Shown here: positions 11,156-25,335 of the stretch, one piece after another
How the letters are laid out: every line of letters starts with the position of its first letter
Numbering within the stretch: position 1 is the stretch's first letter
Source of the DNA: Amaranthus tricolor
Lineage: Eukaryota; Streptophyta; Magnoliopsida; Caryophyllales; Amaranthaceae
Direction of reading: 5' to 3'
Length of the DNA: 64,000 nucleotides
Assembly: GCF_026212465.1 (NCBI RefSeq)
Contig: NC_080056.1
Location: 18,112,336-18,176,335, forward strand
Made by a program: the position numbers and the translations under genes
The notes under the pieces: generated by a model
The model's input: the letters and a program-made list of their open reading frames with translations, nothing else
Database searches by the model: none
Told to the model about the DNA's origin: nothing

Positions 11156-11668
11156 AGTTAACGGCAAGAATTCCTTATGAAGCACCATGAAATTGAAAAG
11201 GTTAAATCATCCACAAAACCTTGATTGAAAATCAATTATTGAAGGGATCATGTATACAGTTAATAAAGTACGTACTATGAATGTCTTCTTGATTGCATGT
11301 TTTGAATTGATCAGACCAAAGCAGCATGTGTTCGTTATATGTTTCTATTCTTATCACAAAATAATATAATAATGTCATTTTTCAATTTTTGTAATTTTCA
11401 TAATTTTTCTTATAGATGGTCAACTCAATTAAATAAAATAATGGGAATTGGATTTATTTACTCATTCCATGAATCTACCCTCCAACTCTTCATTAACATA
11501 TTGATTTCATATGAACTAGTTAATGCCGTGAAGAGTTAAACCTTTCGTTAACCGTCCCCTCACCCAGATATTAACCCCTTCCTCACGTCACACCTCACAC
11601 GTCTACTCATTTCCCTCAGCAAACGTCAATCATTACCTTCCTTCTCTCAAAATACTTTCAAAATCACA
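11156..11668 (+). other. Spacer between pol and env-like gene of the outer Copia element
   Basis: No open frame worth calling. The sequence is AT-rich, with a short C-rich stretch near 11555-11640 that probably forms the leader of the following gene. Length and position fit the pol-env spacer of Sirevirus elements. Confidence 0.6.
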
Positions 11669-13360
11669 ATGAAGACACCAAAGACCTCAAACTCCGGCAA
11701 GAAGGTGAACAAGAAAACACCACAATCCTGTAAAATTTTACAACCGCAACCTCTAAAGGTGGTTCATCCTTCACCACAGATTGATGCTTCACCATCCTCA
11801 TCTACTACAACCAATAATGAAACCCCAATTCCATCCACAGTACATGCAGGAACCAAACGCCAGATCTCCACACCAAAAGGTGGTTCATCATCTAGACCAA
11901 CTAAATATTCGAAGATTACTGATCCCGATAGTGCTGAAGAAATCTCTAAGGAAATGTCAATAGGGTTTGGTTTAGACTAGTACTGGTATGATTCTACTCC
12001 CTTCTCACAACTTCACGCCATTTTACAAAATCAAAAATGGGAAATATTAATGTCAGATTTTTGTTGCAACCCAATATTCCCAAACCTAATGCGTGAATTT
12101 ATCTTAAACTTTTCTATAGATAGTGGACTATATTCAAGCACTGTTAAGAAAATAAAAATAGAATTTAACAGTTTGATGTTGGGGGAATGGTTCAATGTTC
12201 CTGCTGTTGGTTCTGATACATACCATGTTGGTTCGAAAATTGTGTTTTCTGGAATTAATGAAAAGACTGTTCTAAAATTTTTAGGAATCGATCAAAAGAA
12301 AGGAAAGATTAGCCACAACATTCTGTCTCCTTTACACAAATTGTTATATAACATTGCTCGTAGATTTATTTTACCACGCAATTCCAAGCGTAGTGAAGTA
12401 AGCCTACGCGATGCTACCTTTATTTATTGTATGGCTAATCACATAAAAATAAACTTTCCTTCTTTGATGATTTCACACTTGTCGGACTGCATTGAGAAAA
12501 AGAGTATGGTTGGATATAGAGGGTTAATGACCTGGATTTTCAGAAATTTTGGTGTACCTCTAGATGGTTTACAGTTCCCTATGGGTTCTAATACAAAAAT
12601 AGGTGCCAAATGCTTACACAACCTGCACCTAAAATTGAATGATGAAGGGATACTGGTACATGATGTGGAAGAGGTTGTTCATGTTGAATCAGAAGAGGAG
12701 AAGGTTGAAGAAGTAAGGGAACAACTAGTTGAGGAGGAAAAGGAGCAGGAGCCTATTCCCACTGCCACCACTGAAACGGCAGAAACTTGTCTTCAAAGGG
12801 AACAGGGGGAGGCAGCAAGTAAGGGGGAATCAGAAGAGAAAGGAGACGCTATGGAGGATAATGATGATTACACTCCTGGTAGTGACTCAAATAACGAGGA
12901 GGTTGGGATGGCTATGAAGAATCAGCCTGGTTCAATACTGAGAAAAAGTAGGAGGTGGCTTCTAAACGTAAGGTTGTTATGGATGATGACATCACCTCTC
13001 ACAACATCCTTGACCCTACATCATATGCACCTCCTTCTCCCAAGCCAGTCACACCACCATCACATCAAATTCCATCACCACCACCATCACCTATACAGTC
13101 TACACCACCACCATTTCCAACACACTTCACCAGGTATAGGGTGTGCTAACTCTAATTCTGTTCCTGCAGCTTCTCTAGACTCCATCCTCTCTAAGCTCAA
13201 TAACCTCCAATCTCAATTTTTTGCTTTTCAAGACGAAACTCGTGTCTCACTTGCCTCAATTACTGATCAGCTCATCCAGATGGAGAACCGTCTTGATGCC
13301 AAGCTGGACACAGTTGAAGTGCAGACTGAGTTCATAGATGAAGATGAGACTGCTCCCTGA
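11669..13360 (+). pseudogene. Envelope-like third gene of the outer Sirevirus-like element
   Basis: One frame runs from ATG 11669 to TGA 13360 (563 codons) with a single in-frame TAG at codon 104 (11978-11980). The first 100 residues are basic, Ser/Thr/Pro-rich. Codons 128-310 resemble the 'putative plant transposon protein' family found in Sirevirus env-like products (FNSLMLGEWFNVP, LKFLGIDQKKGKI). An acidic linker follows, then a coiled-coil-like end (SILSKLNNLQSQFFAF to EDETAP). From about 12955 to 13145 this frame reads as a His-rich stretch, whereas another frame gives a Pro-rich linker, suggesting two compensating indels. No clear signal peptide or membrane helix is seen, so the 'envelope' role is by family position only. 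Confidence 0.75.
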
Positions 13361-13526
13361 TTCCTCTTCCTTCACTGTTTTCATAATTTTTTTGGCCCTT
13401 CTATCTATAGTCAAAATTATCAAACAATTTCAAATGTACCATCTGTGGTACTAAGTTGTATTTATTTTGTTGAAATAGCTGCTATAATTTCTTTGTTTTA
13501 TATTCATCTGTGATGTCAAATATAAG
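13361..13526 (+). other. 3' non-coding DNA of the outer Copia element, left of the nested insertion
   Basis: Follows the env-like stop codon and is cut by the nested element after 13526. It resumes at 24582. Confidence 0.75.
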
Positions 13527-15290
<1,764 letters not shown>

Positions 15291-15930
15291 ATCTCCCCCT
15301 TGATGAAATTCAAAAACATATTTTCCTAAATCATATTTCTAAGTTAATATGAATTAAAAACATGATAAGAATAAATCATATATCTTTAAACAAAATATTT
15401 TCAAGACTTTATCATCAATTATTAATACTATTATCACAAGTAAGCAAGTAACTAATCACAGTACATGCAAATATAACGATTATTATTGTTTTGTAGTCAT
15501 CATATCAATAATATAATCATCAAGTAACTATGTTTATGTATAAACAATCAAAATAAGCATCTTCCCATATTAAAACTAATATATATGAATGTTGAATAAA
15601 TGCATTTAGCAATAAACAAAACTATTCATCAATAAATCAAAGCACAGCAATATATCAGAGCATCTATCAGAGCATCAGCATCTGAAAACTTATATCAAAA
15701 CATTTAAAAAATAAACAATGTATCCAACAATATATTATATGCAACATTATATATGCAAGCAAACAAAGCAAGAATTAAAATATAAATCTCCCCAAAGCAA
15801 GCAAAGCAAATTAAAATAATATTTACATATCTCCCCCTTTTTGACTTTCATCAAAGAGTAAACAAGGAGAGGAAAATGTTGGGATTGTTAATTAAAAAAA
15901 ATATTGTTTATCAACCATTAACAACTAAAA
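15291..15930 (-). promoter_or_regulatory. Polypurine tracts and 3' non-coding region of the inner Copia element
   Basis: On the minus strand the purine tract AAGGGGGAGAT directly abuts the 3' LTR (15291-15301). Further copies of the same motif occur at 15829-15840 (AAAGGGGGAGAT) and, weaker, at 15787-15795. Repeated polypurine tracts upstream of the 3' LTR are a known trait of Sirevirus elements. No coding sequence is seen in this stretch. Confidence 0.72.
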
Positions 15931-17314
15931 TTACTTCCTGGACCTAGTCTTCCTTTTTCTGGAAGATTTTGGTTCACCGGGGGAAGTGGTTTCATCAACA
16001 GTTGGAGTAATGGTTTGGATTGGGGTGGTATCAACAGCAATAGGATCTTCCACTTCCTTGTCTGTCTGCTCCTCATCAGCTTCCTTCTCTTTTTCTCCTT
16101 CCTTCTCCTTTGCCTCCTCCATGACAACATCCTCTTGTGGCATAGCAGCAACACCCTTATCAACATCTTGTTCCACCACCACATCTTCAACTACCATACC
16201 TTTCATGTCTTTCGTAAATGTGTCTAACATAAAAGTCAGAGTAGACACCTTATCATGCAAATCAAGTAAGGAAGATTTCGTTTCACCAACCTCTAAGTCA
16301 AGAGACTGGAGTCGGGAAAAAGTGGTGTGCTCTTTAATGTGAGGTTCAAGACATGAAAGCCGCTTACCATGGATCTTTTGCAGATCCTCTTTGTCAGTTG
16401 AAGACAAATGTGAGAATAACTCATACTTGCCATGTATTTTAAAAATACCAAGATGAGGGAGGATTTCACTTGACAAAGATAAAGGACCAGAGTAATCCAC
16501 TTCCTCTGAATCAGAGAGCAGATTAAAATGATCAAAGATTAATGTCAATAGGTTAGCATAAGGAAGAGAACAATTGCGAGTATGAGAACTGCAAAATCGC
16601 ATTGTAGAGAAAAATGACAGAAGCAAAATCAATATTCTTAAGAAAGGCAATTTTCCACATCAATATTAGATGGGCATCTGTAACTAATTCACATGAGGAG
16701 TTGCGTGAGAAGACAGTTCTAACAAGAATATAATGCAGTAATTTACCACATAAATTCAAGGCATTGTGGGTCAGTTGTTTAACAGAAGAGTAATCAGGAT
16801 AGGATTCAAGAATAAACATGTCCTTAGCGTTTTGTAAAGCTAGAATGTTAGGAGTTTTATCATCAGCATCATGTGAGAATTTTAACAAATCATTCATTAG
16901 GAGTTTAGAGATAATAATCTCTTGTCCTTTGACAAAGCTTCTTAAGGCCTGATTGCCATCAGTCATAGTAATAGACAAGTTTGAATAAAAGACTTTCACA
17001 AGAGCAGGATAAGTAGTAGAACCAGGGTTCAACAACATACCAGGAGTTGATTGAATAAAAGCAGAGATAATCTCAAGATCTTCAAATAAGAAGAAATTGT
17101 AATCAAGAATATCAAAATAAGAAAGTGAGCGATGTTTGAAAATATCAATACATCTCCCATACGCTGTGTGATTCTCAAACCATTGTTTTGGAACATCTAA
17201 AGAGTTTAAAGGTGAGTGAATGGTAGGGGTTATTGGTTCAGGCATTTTGGTTTTGGATGATTCACCTTTTTCGGATTTTGTACCAGATTTATTCATCTTT
17301 CTTTTGGGTGCCAT
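15931..17314 (-). pseudogene. Envelope-like third gene of the inner Sirevirus-like element
   Basis: The frame opens at ATG 17314 (basic Lys/Ser-rich start), runs to a stop at 16553, and is continued in another frame by 16650-15931, so one frame change lies at about 16630-16650. The central part (NFFLFEDLEIISAFIQSTPG, LRSFVKGQEIIISKLLMNDL) corresponds in position to the conserved region of the outer element's third gene. The C-terminal part is a predicted coiled coil (LQSLDLEVGETKSSLLDL), an acidic Glu/Lys linker and a basic Arg/Lys end. Position after pol defines it; direct similarity between the two env-like proteins is weak by eye. Confidence 0.68.
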
Positions 17315-17960
17315 TGAAAAGGATTTTGAAGGCTTGAAAAGGAAGGTGAAAGAGACGGTTTGGAAAGCAAATCAGAAAGTGTAGTGGTGAATGAATGAAA
17401 AATGCGTTTCACTCTCTATTAAAAGAGTATAGTACAATGCATTTGTACTTCCATAAGTGTTGATTTGACAATACAATTGAATACAAAAGATGTGTAACTT
17501 GACCGGTTGTAGAATGATATGAATGGGTGTTTAATTGGGAATTGTAATCATGAGATTAATTGGATTTGAACCAAAATCATGAACAAGATTTGAAGTAATC
17601 CAAAAAGAAATTAGACAAACAATTTTTATTTTAAAATAATTAAATATCCTTTATTGATTAAAGGTATTTAATTATAAATCCCATATTTATAGAACAAATA
17701 ATTTTTAAGAAATTGAAATTAAATTTTCAATTCTCAAACTCATGCATAAACACACAGATATATTGATAATCAAACATGCAAATGTAATGCTCCCCCTTAA
17801 TACATACTTAGTATTAAGTAACAATTAACGTTTAATATTCAACCCTTTTACTCTTATATTATTATTCCTATGTTATTAATTCTATGTTATTATTCCTATG
17901 TTATTAATCCTATGTTATTATTCCTATGTTATTACTCCTATGTTATTATTCCTCCTTAGT
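17315..17960 (-). other. Spacer between pol and env-like gene of the inner Copia element
   Basis: No coding sequence. It contains another AAGGGGGAGC purine motif (minus strand, 17789-17798) and the short tandem repeat at 17857-17953. Confidence 0.6.
17857..17953. repeat. 11-12-bp tandem repeat (CCTATGTTATTA unit)
   Basis: About eight imperfect copies of CCTATGTTATT(A/T) lie immediately after the pol stop codon (17961 on the minus strand). Probably a local slippage product. Confidence 0.85.
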
Positions 17961-20900
17961 TCATGCAACATCATTTAGCATGCCAAGTTCCATACGTATA
18001 TAAGCAAAACGATCAGCACTTAAAGGTTTTGTAAATGTATCCGCTAACTGATTTTCAGTGGATATAAAGGATAAAGAAATATGACCTTTTTCAATATGAT
18101 CTCTTATAAAATGGTGACGTACCTCAATGTGTTTTGTACGTGAATGTTGTACAGGATTCTTAATAATACAAATTGCACTTGTATTATCACACTTTATTGG
18201 TATACCTTTGAAATCAGTTCCAAGATCTCGAAGTTGTTGAGCAATCCATAAAATTTGAGAGCAACATGCACCTGCAGCTATGTATTCAGCTTCAACTGTA
18301 GATTAAGCAACTGAATTTTGCTTTTTAGAATACCATGAGATTAATGAATTTCCTAAGAATTGACACGATCCTGAGGTGCTTTTTCTATCAACCTTGTATC
18401 CAGCATAATCAGCATCTGAAAAACCAATCAAACTAAAATTTTCACAACTAGGGTACCACAAACCAAAGTCTTTAGTCCCATATAAATATCTAAAGATTCT
18501 CTTAACTGCTATTAAGTGAGATTCTTTTGGGTTAGCTTGAAAACGAGCACATAAGCAAACACTAAACATGATATCAGGACGACTAGCAGTTAAATACAAT
18601 AAAGAATCAATCATACCTCTATAAGTCTTTTGATCAACACTCTTACCATTTATATCTTGGTCTAGACTTAGTGTTGCACTCATAGGTGTATTGACGTCTT
18701 TACATTGATCCATATTGTACTTCTTTAACAAATCTTTAACATACTTACTTTGACAAATAAATATGCCATATCTTTCTTTTGCTTTATTTGTAGTCCAAGA
18801 AAGAATGTTAAGTATCCCATCATGCTCATTTCAAATTCCTTGCACATAATCTCAGAAAATTCCTTGCACAAAGAATCATTAGTAGTTCCAAACAATATAT
18901 CATCAACATATACTTGAACAAATAGAATATCTTTTCCTTTAGTTTTAATGAAAAGTGTTTTATCAATTTTACCTCGTTGAAATTCATTTTCAAGTAGATG
19001 TGAGCTAAATCTGTCATACCAAGCTCTTGCAGCTTGTTTCAAGCCATATAGCGCTTTATTTAGTTTAAACACATGATTAGGTAGATCAGAATTTTCAAAG
19101 CCGGGTGGTTGTTTAACATATACTTCCTCTTGCAAGTATCCATTTAAGAAAGCACATTTAACATCCATTTGATATAGTTTAATATTCATGTATGAAGCAT
19201 AAGCAAGCATAGTATGAATAGATTCTAACCTTGCAACTGGTGCGAAAGTTTCATCATAATCTATACCTTCTTCTTGATTATAGCCTTGAGCTACCAGCCT
19301 TGCTTTATTCCTTACAGTGTCTCCATCCTCATTGAGTTTATGACGAAAGACCCATCTAATTCCAATGATAGTACGATCTAGAGGTCTTTCAACTAGATCC
19401 CAAACTTTGTTCCTTTCGAATTCATTTAATTCATTTTGCATTGCAATGATCCACTCTGGTTCTTGTGATGCTTCTTTAACATCCTTTGGTTCTACAAGAG
19501 AAACAAAAGCAGAAAATGCACATAGATTCTTAAGAGAGGATCGAGTTTGCGTACCTTTGTTTGGATCACTTATAATGTTTTCTGGAGGATGTTGAGATGA
19601 CATTCTAATTCTTCATCGTAGTATGAATGGTGTGTTTTCATTCAAAGAACTTGTACTTAATTCATTTGAGGTGTTTCTAATTGGTGTATCTAAAGTAGTA
19701 TGTTCAGGAACTATCTCAAGTTCTTGAGATTGGGTCTCAAGATCAGACTGTGAGTCTTCAATGTTTACAATCTGTTTTCCTTCATCATCAATATTTTCTA
19801 TGGTATCCTGCATGTTATTCCTTTTAATTGCACTAATATCATTAACATCCAGTTCGTCATCACTCAAATCATTAAAGTGTTTATTAAGGTTTAACTCTTT
19901 AAACCCTTCATTTAATGTTCCATTGTCGGATTCATCAAAAAGAACATGTATACTTTCTTCAACTATACTTGTACGCTTGTTCAGCACTCGATAAGCTTTA
20001 CTATTTAGTGAGTATCCAAGAAATATACCTTCATCACTTCTAGCATCAAATTTACCTAAATTGTCTTTACCATTATTATTAATAAAACATTTGCAACCAA
20101 ATGGTCTAAGGTATGCTATATTCGGTTTTCTTCCTTTGAATAACTCATAGGGAGTTTTCTTAAGTATGGGTCTTATAAGGCATTTATTTAAAACATAATT
20201 AGTTGTGTTAACAGCCTCGGCCCAATAGTGTTTAGCTAATCCATTTTCAATAAGCATTGTCCTAGCCATTTCTTCTAAGGTTCGATTTTTCCTTTCAACC
20301 ACACCGTTTTGTTGGGGTGTCCTAGGAGCTGAAAAGTTATGGGTTATTCCATATTTTTCACAAAAGGAGTCAAAGCCTAGTTGATCAAACTCTCTCCCAT
20401 GGTCACTTCTAATCGAGACTATTGGAAGGTTCAGTTGAGTCTGCATCTCTTTACAACGTCTTGAGAACGGTTTCAAGGCTTCACTTTTATCCTTCAATAA
20501 ATCAACCCATGTAAATCTAGAATAATCATCAACTGTAAATAAGATGTAAGATTTACCTCTTATGCTCCGTACACGCATTGGTCCACATAAATCAATATGT
20601 AAGAGTTCACATGGTCTTGATGTACTTACCATTTTCTTCGGTTTGAATGAACTTCTTACTTGTTTACCTTTAATGCATGCGTCACAAATAGGACTTTGTT
20701 TATAGTCAAGAGCTGGAAGTCCCTTAACTAGATCTTTACTTACCAACTTCTGCATGGTGTGAGTATTGATGTGACCAAGATGTCTATGCCATAGTTTTGG
20801 ATTTTCTGTAATAGCTTTCAAGCACTTGAAATTCTGAGTTGCAATTTCGTTAGTATGCAAGGCATAAACATTATCATTTCTAAGGGCAGTAATAAAAGTA

Positions 20901-21200
20901 TCTCCGGTATTAGGATTTTTAACAACACATTTTTCTTTATCAAATATTACTTCATTACCTTTATCACATAGTTGAGACACACTTAGTAAATTAAATTTTA
21001 GACCTTCAACAAAATAAACATTGTCAATAGTTTTAGATGGATTCTTACCAACTTTACCAACACCTAAAATTTTGCATTTACCTTTATCTCCTAGGGTGAT
21101 TGAGTCATTGCATCTTTCCTTAATTTCAGAAAATAAAGAGATTTTACCACTCATATGTCTCGAGCATCCACTATCTAGAATCCACTTTTGTTTATCCTAT
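17961..21200 (-). pseudogene. pol of the inner Copia element (PR-IN-RT-RH), broken
   Basis: Protease WILDSGCSRHMSG (about 21185-21145), then integrase with a long open frame (21154-19613): DLCGPMRVRSIRGKS, SDHGREFDQLG, TPQQNGVVERKNRTLEEMA. Reverse transcriptase is in the open frame 19603-18725 with [32 protein letters not shown] and the catalytic VYVDDILFG. RNase H follows from 18731 (GFSDADYAGYKVDRKSTSG). Defects: TGA at 19613-19615 in frame between integrase and RT, frame change near 18760, and TAA at 18303-18305 inside RNase H, whose conserved residues continue to the natural stop at 17961-17963. Only a few lesions, so a fairly young copy. Confidence 0.92.
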
Positions 21201-21231
21201 AAAACAACAAAAAAAATAACCTTTCTCAACC

Positions 21232-23023
21232 TTACTTGGCTATCCATGTGACAAATTTGGAACCATATTCGGGATAGACCATGTTGGGTGGTCTTGTTCC
21301 TTCAGGAACCCATATTTGCTTTATCTGTCCACGCAATTCAAGAGGAAAGGAATTCTTGATAATATAATTTTCCTTACGTCTATATGGACATGCAAGTCTA
21401 ATATGTCCTTCTTTGCAACAAAAGGTGCAAGTAGGTGTAAGTTTATATTTATATGCACTTTTCAAAAATATGGTTTTACTCTTATAGTTATGTGTAACAT
21501 TATTATAACCAATACCACGTTTTTCACTAGATGGTTTTTGACGTGTAAGCATTTTAGTGAATTTATTTTCGGATTCATTTTGTTTGGTTAATGCTTGTAG
21601 ATTTTTCTCAGACTCATGTTTCAAGGTTTTGAGCCTGGCTTCAAGGTCATTGTTCTCATTCTTAAGGTCAATAAGCTTTTTAGTCTGGCTGAGATTCTGT
21701 TCTTTCAAGATCTTGACAGTCTTTTCAAGTTTAATTGTTTCAGCCTTTAGCGATTCATTTTTATTTAAGATTTCTTCACAACCTTCAGCATAATGACGTA
21801 TTCTATCCTCTAAGATATCTTTCTCATCTTTTAAAATCCTTTCAATTTGAAACATATTAAGGAGAGTTGTAACTAATTCATATTTTGAGCAGGTGTTAAG
21901 ATAGTCACGTACCTCTTTATGGTTTTGATCTATGTCATCATTGTTATCATTATTAGCCATAAGACATACATGAGCTTGTCCATCTTCACTTTCAGATTCG
22001 GATGATCCTTCGGAATCACTCCAAGTTGCAACCATCGCTTGTTTCTTCTTGTTCTTTTTGTAGGATTCCCTTTTCTTCTTAGGGCAGTCCTTTACAATAT
22101 GTTCTGTAGATCCACACTCAAAACAAGCAAGTTTGTTAGTCTTAATGTTTGAATTAGAGTTAGAAGACTTACCTTTATTTTTGGATTTAAATTTCATAAA
22201 TCTTTTTCGCATCTTCATAATTCCTTCAAGACCTTTTGTGATCAATGCAAATGGATCTTCTTCATCATCGCTTTCTTCATCATCACTTGAAGGTTCATGA
22301 CGTTTCTTAGCTTTTAAAGAAATATTTGTCATGGAAGGTATTACATCATTTTCTCCATCATCATGTAGGGTAAGTTCATGAGTTGTGAGTTTTCCAAGGA
22401 GATCGTCAAGTGATAGAACTCTCAAGTTGAGCTTCCTCAATGGCGGTGACTTTTGGACCCCATTTGGATCTTGGAAGACACCTCAAGACCTTCTGGACTT
22501 TTTCTGCATTAGTAAAAGTTTTGCCAAGAGAATTCAAACTGTTAGTAATTAAAGTAAAACGAGTAAACATTTCATTTATATTCTCATCCTTTTTCATCTT
22601 AAACATTTCGTATTGATGCATAAGGATGTTGATCTTTGTTTCCTTTACTTGACTTGTTCCTTCGTATGTCACAACCAGCTTGTCCCACATTTCTTTAGCA
22701 CTTGTACATGAAGAAACACGATTAAACTCATTACCATTTAAAGCACAACATAATTGATTCATTGCCCTATAGTTTTTGGAAACCCATTCCAAATCAGTTT
22801 GTGAATATTCGGACTCAGACTTTAGTACATCATTTCCTTGAGCGTCCTTTTTCATGGGTATCTTAGGTGCTTTAATTATGATCTCCCAAAGTTCCATATC
22901 TTGATCAATCACGAACATTTTCATCAAAGTTTTCCAATGTAAGAAATTTGTATCGCAAAACAAAGGTGGTCTTGAGCACAAACGTCCTTGAGCAAACAAC
23001 CCTTCTCCTATTGGATCCATCAC
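21232..23023 (-). pseudogene. gag of the inner Copia element (UBN2-type capsid, two zinc knuckles)
   Basis: ATG 23023 opens the capsid part (NFLHWKTLMKMFVIDQDMEL, TSAKEMWDKLVVTYEGTSQ, NINEMFTRFTLITNSL) and stops at 22406. The rest continues in another frame from 22440, so a frame change lies near 22440. That part has two CCHC knuckles, C-F-E-C-x4-H-x4-C (about 22130-22085) and C-T-F-C-x4-H-x4-C (about 21437-21390), separated by a long Lys/Glu/Leu coiled-coil region. It ends at TAA 21232, in a frame different from the protease that begins 40 bases on. Role: virus-like particle core of the retroelement. Confidence 0.87.
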
Positions 23024-23052
23024 AAGATATTACTCTTTTTATTTGAAACTCA

Positions 23053-23064
23053 GCTCTGATACCA
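23053..23064 (-). promoter_or_regulatory. Primer-binding site (tRNA-Met) of the inner Copia element
   Basis: The minus strand reads TGGTATCAGAGC two bases inside the 5' LTR, a perfect match to the initiator tRNA-Met primer consensus. Confidence 0.93.
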
Positions 23065-23066
23065 AT

Positions 23067-24581
23067 TAAAAGTTAATGGGAGGTTGAATACTCTCTAGAG
23101 GGGGGGTGAATAGAGAGTTTGGGCTATTTAAAATTTTGTCTGGAAACTTGTCTCAAGAGTTTGAGGAGTCTGTCAAAAATGTTTTCTGAAACAGTTTTGA
23201 GTCAATTCGTAAACAATAACGTATGTGCGGAAAATAAACTTTAAAGTATAAGACACGATATGTTAACGAGGTTCGGTTCTAACCAACCTACTCCTCGCCT
23301 ATGGGTTCTCTTTCAACCCCTAGGATTTCAACGACTTTTATTAATCCGACTTTAATACAAACAAGAAGATCTCACTATCTCCTCACACCACGTTCTTCCC
23401 TTGAAGAACCGTATTACAAGTCCCTTTAATAAAAGCAAATCCCAAATCTCACAATAGAGATTCACAAGTTGAACACTTTGAAAAGTATTCTTGGTTAGGC
23501 GTATTAAACTTAATCTAACTCTTTTTAAACTCTTAAGCCTATTACAAATGTAAGAGTTAGATGAACTAAGAATTACAACTCTTTAAAAACTTAGAGCATA
23601 TCTAAATTTCAAGTCAAGAAAGAAAGTTGTAAGAAGAGGTGCATAGAGATGTATCCTTAATTCTGAAATGAAGCCTCATATATATAGTGTTACGCCTCAA
23701 CACATCTTGGAAAACAAGAAGGCTCCTTTCCGATATTTTCTGTTGACCTGGTCATTCTGCGCCTGTCTTCAAGATCTTGAGCTTAACTTCAAACTGACGT
23801 GTACTGACAGCTAAAATAATTTCGTCATTCTACTTGTAATTTGTCTTTAATATCCAATGCTATGCTGCCACGTTAGTACTCATACAAGATATTGAACAAT
23901 AAGCACAAACCAGATTTATCAACATTTAAATTAATTATCCAAATTAATTTCTATTATTAGTATTACCATAAATAGTCATTTCCTATATTTAGTGTTAATT
24001 CAAATGTCATCTTATTAATAGGAAACTCTATAGTTTGCATAACAACTAATTTAACATCAAATATAGCCGTGTACTATAATTAACAAAACATGTGTACCTG
24101 GTACTATATTTAATCATCAAATTAATTTAAGCACATATTTAAATTCAAGTTCAAATAGAAAACATTGAAACGTTTAAGATAAAACGTGTAATAAAATATT
24201 CAAACTTAATTTCAAATAATATCAAAGTTAATTTTAATGAAGCTTGACCTATTAAAATATTTCAAATATAATTACGAAATTAACCTAATTATAAACGTAA
24301 TTATCTTCAAGACTTTGAAACGTATTTCAAGACTTATAAAATCAAGTTTAAGATAAACTTATGTTCTTTAAGCATATTCCAACGAACATCTTCAAACTTT
24401 AATATATATATATATATAAATTATCAAATGTATATCAAATATGATTTTAGACTTATTTAAACAACTAAATGTAATTACTTAATTTTATTTGTTTAATCAA
24501 TATGTGTTTTGAATTATCATCATTTAAGAAAATTGAGTCTTCAATTTCCCCTTATCATTATTTAAGAGAGCTGAGTCTTCA
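23067..24581 (-). repeat. 5' LTR of the inner Copia element (1515 bp)
   Basis: Direct repeat of 13527-15290 with scattered substitutions and small indels. Its plus-strand start reads TAAAAGTTAA where the partner has TGAAAGTTAA, so the terminal dinucleotide has mutated. The TATA-like site is at about 23679-23687. The AT tract (24402-24418) is short here. Confidence 0.93.
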
Positions 24582-25335
24582 ATATGCATATCTGGATTGC
24601 ATTTCATGGTGTTTGCTTTCATTTACAGTTTCTGAATTTCTTCAATGGCAAAATCTATATGGTTTGCGCTGTGGTTTGACTATCCCAGTTCTTTTTTATT
24701 GATGACAAAAGGGGGAAGAGGATGCACAAACTTAAGAGAATTTGTGAATACACAGTTTCACATCTTGATTGATTTATATTGCTCTAATAATGGAATTTAT
24801 TCTCTGATAATGTTGTGTCTTGTTTGCTCTGATGATGAGTTGTTCTAATAATTGTTTTGAATGCTCTGTTGATAGTTTTATAGATAATTATGGATATATG
24901 AGTTAATGTGCTACATATATGATGCTCTGATGATATCTAAGCTATGTACTCTGATTATGATGATTGTTAATCTGATCATGTACTAACTATGTTTATGCTA
25001 AGTTTAAAACTTTGAGCTGTTTGTGTTTGAGTTTATAATTAATTGTTTTGATATAGTTCTGAATTCGTATTCACTGTTATTACATCTTAAATACTCAGTG
25101 ATTTATGTTAACTATTTTTTGGAAATTATTTAAAAACATATATTTGATATTATGTTTTTATATACTATATGGAGTAAATTGTTTTACTATGAATGCTTGG
25201 TAAATTATATTGTAACGAGTTGATTTACTAAGTTATTTAGAGTTGCTTTAATCTCTATTATGCTCTAAGAATTTTGTTTTACTCTATTTTACTTAAGTTT
25301 GTTTATAAGTTTGTCTTCATCAAAAAGGGGGAATT
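24582..25335 (+). other. 3' non-coding DNA of the outer Copia element with repeated polypurine tracts
   Basis: Continuation of 13361-13526 after the nested insertion. Two purine tracts are seen: ACAAAAGGGGGAAG near 24705-24718 and CAAAAAGGGGGAATT at 25321-25335, the latter abutting the 3' LTR and thus the plus-strand primer. No credible coding sequence. Confidence 0.75.

Noticed and set aside
12955..13149. Separate small Pro-rich gene
   Set aside because: It lies inside the env-like gene and is best read as that gene's linker in a slipped frame.
21185..21232. A small intron between gag and protease of the inner Copia element (GTAAGG...TTTTATAG)
   Set aside because: The splice would not restore the protease frame, so a frame change or natural boundary is simpler.
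23053..23064. tRNA gene fragment (also 6227 and 63025)
   Set aside because: The 12-base tRNA-Met matches sit exactly next to LTRs and are primer-binding sites.
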